Shown here: piece after piece, positions 8,138 through 14,514 of the stretch
Position numbering within the stretch: position 1 is the stretch's first letter
Layout of the letters: each line of letters begins with the position of its first letter
Assembly: GCA_002506875.1 (NCBI GenBank)
Contig: DAYJ01000057.1
Coordinates: 1 to 14,514 of the forward strand
DNA: 14,514 bases
Origin: Euryarchaeota archaeon UBA40
Lineage (GTDB): Archaea; Thermoplasmatota; Poseidoniia; Poseidoniales; Thalassarchaeaceae
Reading direction: 5' to 3'
Made by a program: the position numbers and the translations under genes
Notes under the pieces: generated by a model
Seen by the model: only the letters and a program-made list of their open reading frames with translations
The model's database searches: none
Told to the model about the DNA's origin: nothing

Positions 8138-11100
8138 TTATTCCCATCCGCCGTCGTCCTCTTCCTCATCTTCGTAATCGTCGTATTCCTCGTCTTCATA
8201 CTCATCTTCGTTGAATAGCATGTCTGACATATCCTCGTCGTACCCTGAGTTGTTCATTTGGCGAACAGATACGAATGTGACAATTGGTACCACAATTAGA
8301 GCAATTACTACGAGAATTAGGGTTAGAGGATTCTGTCGTGCCTGCTCTACCCATCCCATACCCCAACTGTAAGCGACATCGATACCAACTGACATAGTAT
8401 TGTCTTCCTCGTCAATCTCAACAATTTCGTTATCTGAATCAACCATTACACGGACTCTGTCCACATCCTTTTCCGCTTTCCAAGTGGTTGTTATGATAAT
8501 CGTGGTTTCTGAGTCCAGACTGTCAATTACCTCTTCGTAGAATGGTTCTGTTTGTTCTCCGGAGTAGAATCCAACAGTGAATGAGCGATTTAGGTCTCCT
8601 CCAAGATTAGTAACATAGGCCTGAATATCGACTTCCTTACCTACACTAACACGGCTTTCTTCAGCATTGATGCTGAGGATACGGAGTTCTGGACTTAGAT
8701 CAGCACCGAGGGTGACCCAAGCGAGGTCAAGGTCCCCATCGAGGTTTTCAGGCTCACGGATAGGGTCACTTTCTGTGTTGCTTGTCTGCGGGAACACATT
8801 ACCGGCAGCATCCTGTCCTGTGACATGGAAGCCTACGATGTAACCGGATCGTGGTGTCACAACTCCATTACTCGTCAAATCAACCGTTCCAGTCCAGAGG
8901 ATCAGGCCATCCTGTAACTCCATGGATAGCATCGAATAACCTGCAGCAATGGTCCTTGTCCCATCTCGCATGATCCAGTGCACTTGTTGTGGTGCCATGG
9001 CCAAATCGGAGCAACGCTGATCAGAGAGGTCATTGACACACTCTTCGGTTCCGATAAATGCCACATCCACTGCGGTTAGGTCAGAATCTGGACCTATGTC
9101 GATGATATCGATGGGATTCATTCGATGGATAATTCTTGGAGGAGTATGATCGACTGAGAGTTGCAGTGTTGTAGCGACCGTATCTCGTGTCATGTCTTCA
9201 CCCCGGCCTGGGATGCCGGCGATACTGGAGAGGAAGGTTCGGGTATCGGCCGAGGCCAATGTTGGTGCCGCATTTAGTGGGACCTCCACCATGTATTCAC
9301 CATTCTCAGTTAGTGAACCATCAGACCACATTTGTACACCATCAAAGACCTCAACTGAGATGCCGAGATTGTTTGGTGGAGCTGTAGAGGATCCCTCATA
9401 GACAACACGCCCAGTCCATTGGATACGATCATCCGCACGAATAGCTGTCGAGGTATCGATTGGCCCAGTTCTTGGTTCCATCACATCGTGGACTCCATAG
9501 GAAGATGCTTCGAGAACTAGGTCATTCTCAACATGGAACGTTTGATCCACAAACTCGACAGTTCGCATTGCTGCTCCTAACTGCTTGTACTCGAATGCCA
9601 AATCACTGACATCCTCATCAGGCCAGTCCCATGTCATCTGGAATTCAAAGTCGACGAGAACCCATGGTAGACCTGTATCATTGCTGATTACTGTTGCTTG
9701 ACTGGAGTCAAGGAGATCGATGTACGGCGAATTGGTCCAGAATGAATCGTTTCGACCGGAGTAGGAAAGCACTTGCCTGTCTCGAACTGGATCAGGGCCC
9801 TCAAAGTCGAAGATGAGGTTCATTTCCTCGAAATCAATCAGCCCATTCGCATCTACGAGACCGATGCTGATAGCTTGGTCTGTGCCAGAGTAGATGGCTC
9901 CTCCATCATTATGTCCAGCCCAGTGGAGTCCTGTGAATACTGATTCCATATCTTTACGCGTTCGGTAAGTTGCTAAATCTGAGGCGACTCCGGGACCTTC
10001 TGACGAATCAAGGGGATTACCAGCGGGGTCGTTGCCAGTTACATAGTAGGATACAGAAGCAAGATTCGGATTTCGGCTATCATCAATCGTTGTTTGGAAA
10101 CGCTTGTTTGGAGCACTCGTCTCGTTTACGATGGTTCGATTCACGTATTCATCATTATCAGCGATTCCGTTACGGTTTAGGTCGTGATCAGCTTCAACCC
10201 AGTAGTGAAGTGTGAGTTCGGTTGGATCACCTACGTCATCATCGACATCGAATATGATTGCCTGATCGAAGCGAGCTGCGACATAATCCTGCTCTGCAGG
10301 GTAGTGGTAAACGATAGAAGGGGCTGTCGCATCAATGTAGAATGTACGCTGTGAATCTTCTGTAGGCGGCATTACGTGCGTCAAATCACGCTCATTGTAT
10401 GTCTGAATCTCATATGTTATGCCACCCGGCATATCTATCTCGGGAACTGTGAGGCTGATGAAGAAGGATCCATCAGGGTTGTTCTGGTCTTTCCAAGAGG
10501 TCTGAACGAAGTCACCTTGTGGCCCTTTCTGAGCTACCTGCACGTCAAATACTGAGTTTAGTGGTGCATCTTCGCTGTCGGCAAACCACATCGCTCCTTG
10601 GAAGAAGATAGTTTCACCTGCAGAAATCCAAGCACCATCCGTTAGATTCTGACTTGTAACCTGGCCTTCAGTGTCGCGAACACCCATCCATCCTAAGCCA
10701 TAGGACTGGTTTACCCGTATTCCGGTATTTACCGTTTCAGCGAGGACAGAGGGAGTTAGGTTTTGGTCATCAGTGCAGGACACTCTGAATCCAACATTAT
10801 CTTGCTCAGGGAACTCACTGGTAACTCTGAATCTCCAGTGTATTTCGAATATACCGTTAGAATTCGTTGTGTAAGTTCCACCTTCCTGCCCAGGTTGAAT
10901 TGGAATGATCCAATCGGCAGGATCGTCATCAAGCACGTTACCGGTTTGTGACCATGATAGGGTTGGAGCATCCGAACTTGGGTAAGCTATGAAATCAAGG
11001 CTTGCAGATGAGATATCGTTAGCACCTTCACCAATTACGTGACGTGTGACCACTTCGTAAACTTCGGTCCGTTCATGAAGGATAATTCCCTCCGCCCAGA

Positions 11101-13189
11101 CAATATCTAGATTCACAGTCTGCATTGTGTAGGTCATGGAGAAGGAATTGATTCGGACCATGCCTGGTGCAGTCGAGGATATGCTGATTGGAATTGTGAC
11201 CGATCCTGTTCCTGTGCCTGGAATTTCATTATTTATGGCGGAGAGTATGTTCCCTCCTGTCGCAGTAGTTGTTCCAAGTAAAGTGTTCTGATATGTCCAC
11301 TCGTCACTCCCGTCTCCTCCAATGTCAATCTTGACATTGCTTGGTGCTTGAGTAAAGAGTTGGACATTGAAGTCTTCCAATGTAGGGGTGTATGCGTTAT
11401 TTGTTCCAGAGTAGAAGTAGATGTAGAAGTAGATGTAAGTGCTTGTACCGGAGAATGAGATAGTTTGGCCGGGTGTTTGAATGTTGTATTGACTCCCCAT
11501 TTGGAAATACATATTGAGACGGGAATTACCTGGTTCTGAACTGTTCCACCATACTTTTGCAGCCACTGGGGCACTCCCAGTCGTAGAACCGAGGTACTTG
11601 TAGCCTCGAATGTATCCGCTTGAAGTATAGCTGGCGACATAGGTAAGTTGGACTCTATCCACCACTGGACTTACGGTGTTGTTTGTTCCGTTGAGATAGG
11701 CACGCCACTTGATTTGATTACCAGCATTGGTAAAGGAAACGGTTGATCCTAGTGTAGCGGCCTTCCAAGTGACTCCTCCATCGTTACTAACTTCAACCTC
11801 GACAGAGGTGCCAGTTGGTTCGTATGAAATTAGGCCTGTCAAATCGATATCACTGATTGCTGATCCAATGGTTGTTGTCGAACCAATCGCAATTGTTTGG
11901 GTACTGGTGCTGGTTCGATCCTCAAAGGTAGATCCAATACCTGAATTGAATACCTTGCGATGTGTTGTTGAGGGGCAATAACTGCTACTGGATGCATACC
12001 AACAAGCATAGAGTGCTGTCCCATCTTCTCCATTTGAAATACCATAATGCCCCTTTTGATTGAGTGTGATAGTGCCTTGCATATCGACCCATGCGCCGGC
12101 GCTGTGTAGCACAAAGTGGCTAGACGATGTACTCCGATAGGAGTTAATTAGGATTCGTGGATGTTCAACGATAAGTCCAGTTACAGTTCCACTTAGTGTG
12201 GTGCTAGTTCCTAGGTAGGTTGTTGCCGTTGCAGTCGTAGGAGCACTTCTTGACACAGTCCATAGATTGTAGGTCACGCTACCGCTACTCGATCGAACTA
12301 AGAGTTTGAGTTCGTCTGTGGATTCATCAACATCAATGCCAACTGGGTAGTACAGGCTCTGCATCGTCCAAGTACCTGTGCATGTCCACGAACTGTCAGT
12401 GACTGACCATTTAGTGACATAACGATAATTGTAGGAGACAGCCCATACTACGTCGTCACCATCCGCGGTTAAGTCATAGAGCGTATAGAGCGAATTGCTG
12501 CTGCATGTACCAAAGGAGAGTGTCACCCTTCCGCTGGTGGCAGATGAGGTGTTGTAGGAATTAATGGAGGGTGTAGTGTAAATGGAACTCGATGCATACT
12601 GTGTAGTGAACAGAGTATCGCCAACGAGAACGAGAGCACCATTGGCGCCAGAGGTGGTTGACCAACCCATCGAAGATGGTAGGCTGAATTCAGTCCCGTG
12701 GATTGTAGGGCTCACATATCCTCTGTCGCCGTTAGCCGCGAAGCGACCAGTTTGGTTGTGGTAGGATGATGATGAGGTATCCCATGAACTGCTACCTGCG
12801 AGGTTGTTCGTATTGGTGGTCTCTTGTGTTCGTAGTGTCATTTCGTCATTGTCGACGTTGAGGCCGTTCCGGTACCAACTTGAGAAGTATGATCCAGTGA
12901 ATGAAGTGCTCCCTTCGCCGACCCCGCCGAAGTCGGCATTCGTTGTACGGTTCTCCCATTGAGTGTTTTGAGCGGTCCCTTCGACTACGAATCGCGCATC
13001 AGTTACTGCTGCTCCATAGGGAAGAGTAACCCCTGGAGTCTGAGCATCTCCGCCATTTCCAGCGGTGAAACTGTGGCTGAATGTTGTAGTGCCATCAGCG
13101 AATTGGGTCTCATTCGTCGCAGCGGCGGCGATTGGAGACAGACTGATGCCAATCAGAAGCACAAGCATGAACAGGGCGCAACGCTTCAT
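8138..13189 (-). CDS. Giant secreted surface protein with CARDB domain, C-terminal membrane anchor and acidic tail
   Basis: A 1683-residue protein. A signal peptide is seen at 1-24 (MKRCALFMLVLLIGISLSPI, cut after AAAA). Next comes a Ser/Thr/Tyr-rich region (about 30-430) with propeller-like repeats, a part with EVEVSNDGGVTWKAA and further beta-rich modules up to about 650, then Ig/cadherin-like segments (DATAPSIVYHYP, DHTPPRIIHRM). An EF-hand-type loop, DLNRNGIADNDE, spans 1003-1014. A CARDB domain occupies about 1500-1606 (VGKEVDIQAYVTNLGG, DSDNEIVEIDEEDNT), then one helix (about 1621-1643) and a cytoplasmic tail of almost only D/E/Y (1650-1683). Many N-x-S/T sequons and paired cysteines agree with export. 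The likely role is adhesion, envelope structure or sensing; no enzymatic motif was recognised. Start at 13189 is favoured by AGGTG 5 nt upstream and by the signal peptide. Transcribed divergently from the membrane protein and signal peptidase genes. Confidence 0.88.
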   Translation of the reverse strand: MKRCALFMLVLLIGISLSPIAAAATNETQFADGTTTFSHSFTAGNGGDAQTPGVTLPYGAAVTDARFVVEGTAQNTQWENRTTNADFGGVGEGSTSFTGSYFSSWYRNGLNVDNDEMTLRTQETTNTNNLAGSSSWDTSSSSYHNQTGRFAANGDRGYVSPTIHGTEFSLPSSMGWSTTSGANGALVLVGDTLFTTQYASSSIYTTPSINSYNTSSATSGRVTLSFGTCSSNSLYTLYDLTADGDDVVWAVSYNYRYVTKWSVTDSSWTCTGTWTMQSLYYPVGIDVDESTDELKLLVRSSSGSVTYNLWTVSRSAPTTATATTYLGTSTTLSGTVTGLIVEHPRILINSYRSTSSSHFVLHSAGAWVDMQGTITLNQKGHYGISNGEDGTALYACWYASSSSYCPSTTHRKVFNSGIGSTFEDRTSTSTQTIAIGSTTTIGSAISDIDLTGLISYEPTGTSVEVEVSNDGGVTWKAATLGSTVSFTNAGNQIKWRAYLNGTNNTVSPVVDRVQLTYVASYTSSGYIRGYKYLGSTTGSAPVAAKVWWNSSEPGNSRLNMYFQMGSQYNIQTPGQTISFSGTSTYIYFYIYFYSGTNNAYTPTLEDFNVQLFTQAPSNVKIDIGGDGSDEWTYQNTLLGTTTATGGNILSAINNEIPGTGTGSVTIPISISSTAPGMVRINSFSMTYTMQTVNLDIVWAEGIILHERTEVYEVVTRHVIGEGANDISSASLDFIAYPSSDAPTLSWSQTGNVLDDDPADWIIPIQPGQEGGTYTTNSNGIFEIHWRFRVTSEFPEQDNVGFRVSCTDDQNLTPSVLAETVNTGIRVNQSYGLGWMGVRDTEGQVTSQNLTDGAWISAGETIFFQGAMWFADSEDAPLNSVFDVQVAQKGPQGDFVQTSWKDQNNPDGSFFISLTVPEIDMPGGITYEIQTYNERDLTHVMPPTEDSQRTFYIDATAPSIVYHYPAEQDYVAARFDQAIIFDVDDDVGDPTELTLHYWVEADHDLNRNGIADNDEYVNRTIVNETSAPNKRFQTTIDDSRNPNLASVSYYVTGNDPAGNPLDSSEGPGVASDLATYRTRKDMESVFTGLHWAGHNDGGAIYSGTDQAISIGLVDANGLIDFEEMNLIFDFEGPDPVRDRQVLSYSGRNDSFWTNSPYIDLLDSSQATVISNDTGLPWVLVDFEFQMTWDWPDEDVSDLAFEYKQLGAAMRTVEFVDQTFHVENDLVLEASSYGVHDVMEPRTGPIDTSTAIRADDRIQWTGRVVYEGSSTAPPNNLGISVEVFDGVQMWSDGSLTENGEYMVEVPLNAAPTLASADTRTFLSSIAGIPGRGEDMTRDTVATTLQLSVDHTPPRIIHRMNPIDIIDIGPDSDLTAVDVAFIGTEECVNDLSDQRCSDLAMAPQQVHWIMRDGTRTIAAGYSMLSMELQDGLILWTGTVDLTSNGVVTPRSGYIVGFHVTGQDAAGNVFPQTSNTESDPIREPENLDGDLDLAWVTLGADLSPELRILSINAEESRVSVGKEVDIQAYVTNLGGDLNRSFTVGFYSGEQTEPFYEEVIDSLDSETTIIITTTWKAEKDVDRVRVMVDSDNEIVEIDEEDNTMSVGIDVAYSWGMGWVEQARQNPLTLILVVIALIVVPIVTFVSVRQMNNSGYDEDMSDMLFNEDEYEDEEYDDYEDEEEDDGGWE
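8141..8242 (-). other. Acidic low-complexity cytoplasmic tail of the surface protein
   Basis: Encodes residues 1650-1683 after the membrane helix: runs of Asp, Glu and Tyr ending in GGWE. The DNA is made of short, imperfect TCG/TCC/TCA-type triplet repeats on the plus strand, so this stretch is prone to length change by slippage. The tail sits on the inner side of the membrane, given the N-terminal signal peptide and a single C-terminal helix. Confidence 0.7.
11411..11434. repeat. Two exact tandem copies of a 12-bp unit
   Basis: The unit GTAGAAGTAGAT occurs at 11411-11422 and 11423-11434 and is followed by a partial GTAAGT. It keeps the reading frame of the surface protein and encodes alternating Tyr/Ile/Phe (YIYFYIYFY), a likely duplicated beta-strand segment. 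It is probably a small slippage duplication. Confidence 0.75.
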
Positions 13190-13194
13190 TCCAA

Positions 13195-13199
13195 CACCT
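13195..13199 (-). promoter_or_regulatory. Ribosome binding site of the surface protein gene
   Basis: The minus strand reads TAGGTGTTGGA directly before the ATG at 13189. AGGTG matches the archaeal anti-Shine-Dalgarno complement (GGAGGTGA) and sits 5 nt from the start. It supports starting at MKRCALF rather than further upstream. Confidence 0.5.
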
Positions 13200-13210
13200 A
13201 CGGTGACACA

Positions 13211-13225
13211 CTGAATACCCTTCAG
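13211..13225. repeat. Short inverted repeat CTGAA-TACCC-TTCAG
   Basis: Five-bp perfect arms around a 5-nt centre. It lies between the TATA-like element (13231-13238) and the expected transcription start of the surface-protein gene (near 13207), a position where a bound regulator would block transcription. The arms are short, so chance is possible. Confidence 0.35.
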
Positions 13226-13230
13226 CCCGA

Positions 13231-13238
13231 CATATGAA
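13231..13238 (-). promoter_or_regulatory. TATA-like element of the surface protein gene
   Basis: The minus strand reads TTCATATG. A start about 26 nt downstream would fall near 13207, leaving a leader of about 18 nt that holds the AGGTG ribosome-binding site. An A8 run (minus strand, 13259-13266) lies about 20 bp further upstream. The match to the archaeal TATA consensus is only partial. Confidence 0.35.
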
Positions 13239-13266
13239 CATGGCGCAACCCCGTCAGGTTTTTTTT

Positions 13267-13281
13267 CAGTGAATCTCACTG
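13267..13281. promoter_or_regulatory. Perfect palindrome CAGTGA-ATC-TCACTG, candidate operator
   Basis: Six-bp perfect arms around a 3-nt centre, directly next to the T8 run at 13259-13266 and close to the middle of the 145-bp region between the two divergent start codons. The size and symmetry suit a dimeric helix-turn-helix regulator. No hairpin with a T-run downstream is formed in either transcription direction that would make it a terminator for a known gene, since both flanking genes are transcribed away from it. Regulation of both genes is inference. Confidence 0.45.
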
Positions 13282-13321
13282 CTCCTACATCCGAAAATGG
13301 AATACCCTGAAGTCCTCTCGC

Positions 13322-13326
13322 AGGAG
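13322..13326 (+). promoter_or_regulatory. Ribosome binding site of the four-helix membrane protein gene
   Basis: AGGAG lies 8 nt before the ATG at 13335, a good archaeal Shine-Dalgarno. It decides for MARRQR over the in-frame GTG at 13326, which overlaps the motif. Confidence 0.6.
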
Positions 13327-13334
13327 TGGTTAGC

Positions 13335-14144
13335 ATGGCACGTCGGCAGCGTCAGAAGAGCGGAAATCCCATGATTAGATGGTGGGAATCCCAGAGAGAC
13401 AATCATCTGAATATCCTCTACAGTATCACGGTCCTTGGCCTCGGTGGTTTGCTTTGGGGCTTGAGTTTCTTCCTTTTCCTTGATGGTGTGAATGAGTACG
13501 CAAATCTGATTGGGGCTACTTGGGCTATCTTTCTAATTGGCGCAATCGCTTTGTCTGTCGCTGCACCTGAACTTTTTCGATATCGAAATCAATTGATGAT
13601 TCTTGATGAGGTCCTCGATCTTGAATCTAGAGCTACCATCAACAAGCGTAGGAAGGAAGCGGAGGAAGCAGCTACATTGCTTGGTGCCGTGCACCAAGGT
13701 CGCCTCCTCGCTCATTACGAGAAATTCAATATCCGTGCAGGACGCGCTTTTGCTCCGACAGTTCACGCTCATGCGTCTGAAGATTCTATTATCTCTGCGT
13801 GGTGGAATGCAAACCAATCTACTCTCTCAACAATGACTGGGGTGGACGCACTCTCTAACCCAACAGTCCATCGGACTGTGATAGTATCGGCATTTACCTC
13901 AATAGTTCTCATCATATGGAACGGATTGATTGGACTTGTACGGATGGATGTTGATGGTCCACGGGATCGTGCGCTTGATCTTGGTGCTTGGTTGAACCAT
14001 AATCTGGGAGGAGATGCATCTTCTCTCACCCGTGAGACTCCCGGGTTCGATATGGTTAGCATTCTTGTTCTGGCCTTTCTCTTAGGTATCATCTACTCGA
14101 CCCGTCCGGTTGACGAAACCCAGATGCCGTCTGAAGAGGAGTGA
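13335..14144 (+). CDS. Four-helix membrane protein of unknown function
   Basis: I do not recognise a family. The 269-residue product starts with a basic segment (MARRQRQKSG), then two membrane helices (about 27-48 and 57-78), a charged, probably helical or coiled-coil stretch (about 83-118, rich in E/K/R, with NKRRKEAEEAA), a soluble part to about 180, two more helices (about 181-202 and 240-257) and a short acidic end (PSEEE). With the basic N-terminus inside, both the charged stretch and the C-terminus would be cytoplasmic. No catalytic motif is seen. The gene lies 8 bp before the signal peptidase gene, whose ribosome-binding site overlaps its last codons, so the two are very likely co-transcribed and translationally linked. 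It is divergent from the giant surface protein gene. A role in envelope assembly or export is a guess from context. Confidence 0.8.
   Translation: MARRQRQKSGNPMIRWWESQRDNHLNILYSITVLGLGGLLWGLSFFLFLDGVNEYANLIGATWAIFLIGAIALSVAAPELFRYRNQLMILDEVLDLESRATINKRRKEAEEAATLLGAVHQGRLLAHYEKFNIRAGRAFAPTVHAHASEDSIISAWWNANQSTLSTMTGVDALSNPTVHRTVIVSAFTSIVLIIWNGLIGLVRMDVDGPRDRALDLGAWLNHNLGGDASSLTRETPGFDMVSILVLAFLLGIIYSTRPVDETQMPSEEE
14136..14144 (+). promoter_or_regulatory. Ribosome binding site of the signal peptidase gene, inside the preceding stop
   Basis: GAGGAGTGA includes the stop codon of the upstream gene and ends 8 nt before the GTG at 14153. It supports the GTG start and coupling of the two genes. Confidence 0.55.
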
Positions 14145-14152
14145 GGGCCTTC

Positions 14153-14514
14153 GTGAACGACGGGTTCGGCTGGCTCCGCGAGGTGCTTCTCGCCTTTGGG
14201 ATGATTGCAGTATTATTCGGTTCACTCGTGCTAATGACTGGATCAACACCCCCCATGGTCGTAGTGGAGTCTCAGTCGATGATGACCTCAGATGAATCTC
14301 AGGTAGGAGTCATCGATCCCGGAGATATTATCCTCGTTACAGCACCAGATCGACGAAATATTGTGACCTATGTTGAGGCAATTGAAGAAGGAAGTTCGGT
14401 CGAAGGTCATTCCGCTCATGGATTACCGGGAGATGTCATTATCTACAGCAAGAATGGAGGTGCAGATACTCCAGTTATCCATCGAGCAATCTTATTTGCA
14501 CAAGCTAACCTAAC
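14153..14514 (+). CDS. Signal peptidase I, archaeal/Sec11 type (runs off window end)
   Basis: Translation from GTG 14153 gives 120 open codons to the window edge. After a short cytoplasmic N-terminus comes one membrane helix (about 11-30), then PPMVVVESQSMM with the nucleophile Ser42 (family form VxSGSM), then VIDPGDIILV and, 68 residues after the Ser, PVIHRA with His110. A Ser-His pair instead of Ser-Lys marks the archaeal/eukaryotic S26B type; the Ser-His spacing fits archaeal members. The C-terminal part with the conserved Asp residues lies outside the window. The enzyme removes signal peptides from exported proteins on the outer face of the membrane. The motif has SQSM where SGSM is usual. 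It forms a two-gene unit with the four-helix membrane protein upstream. Confidence 0.87.
   Translation, partial: MNDGFGWLREVLLAFGMIAVLFGSLVLMTGSTPPMVVVESQSMMTSDESQVGVIDPGDIILVTAPDRRNIVTYVEAIEEGSSVEGHSAHGLPGDVIIYSKNGGADTPVIHRAILFAQANL

Larger units (their letters stand above)
13213..13308. repeat. Repeated 9-mer GAATACCCT flanking the divergent promoter
   Basis: Exact copies at 13213-13221 and 13300-13308, both on the plus strand, 87 bp apart start to start, one near each end of the intergenic region. The first copy is part of the inverted repeat at 13211-13225; the second continues GAAG instead of TCAG. Two copies of a binding site are possible; the match is only 9 bp. Confidence 0.35.

Noticed and set aside
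11233..11640. A 135-codon minus-strand frame inside the surface-protein gene
   Set aside because: It is an alternative frame within a Ser/Thr-rich coding stretch and shows only the low-complexity composition expected of a shadow frame.
13259..13266. T8 run as a transcription terminator
   Set aside because: No gene is transcribed into it on the plus strand; both neighbours are transcribed away from this region.
13190..13336. N-terminal extension of the surface protein to an ATG at 13336
   Set aside because: It would put about 49 residues before an obvious signal peptide and cover the divergent promoter; AGGTG supports the start at 13189.

Overview
The window looks like a chromosomal piece of a mesophilic euryarchaeon, most likely of the marine Poseidoniales (Marine Group II) or a close relative. 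Reasons: an archaeal presenilin-type (PSH/A22) membrane protease, an archaeal-type Lhr helicase, a UPF0200-type nucleotide kinase, a signal peptidase I of the archaeal/Sec11 Ser-His type, a giant secreted CARDB protein with a C-terminal membrane anchor, and bacterial-like serS and folC. Start sites are preceded by archaeal Shine-Dalgarno-like GAGG/AGGTG motifs or lack any. The lineage is inferred, not shown by a marker gene. No tRNA, rRNA, CRISPR array, insertion sequence or integrase was seen, and the window is densely coding.

Layout. 1-2530 (minus): the 5' part of serS, cut by the window edge, preceded by a 717-residue presenilin-like protease that carries a roughly 370-residue extracytoplasmic domain. 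2531-2610: a short divergent promoter region. 2611-4508 (plus): folC (folate polyglutamylation) and a dCMP deaminase. 4494-8084 (minus): a UPF0200 P-loop kinase whose 3' end overlaps the deaminase gene by 15 bp, and upstream of it the Lhr helicase. 8138-13189 (minus): one gene for a 1683-residue surface protein. 13190-13334: a 145-bp divergent regulatory region holding a perfect 6+3+6 palindrome, a second small inverted repeat and a repeated 9-mer. 13335-14514 (plus): a four-helix membrane protein of unknown function, followed 8 bp later by a signal peptidase I gene that runs off the window.

How the genes may work together. folC, the dCMP deaminase and perhaps the kinase fit the supply of dUMP and folate for thymidylate synthesis. 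The right-hand part looks like a cell-surface unit: a giant exported protein transcribed away from a membrane protein and the peptidase that removes signal peptides. The left end adds an intramembrane protease of the signal peptide peptidase/presenilin superfamily. The most unusual object is that protease: its membrane core keeps the YD, GLGD and LPLL motifs, but a propeller-like, sequon-rich ectodomain is inserted between predicted helices 3 and 4.
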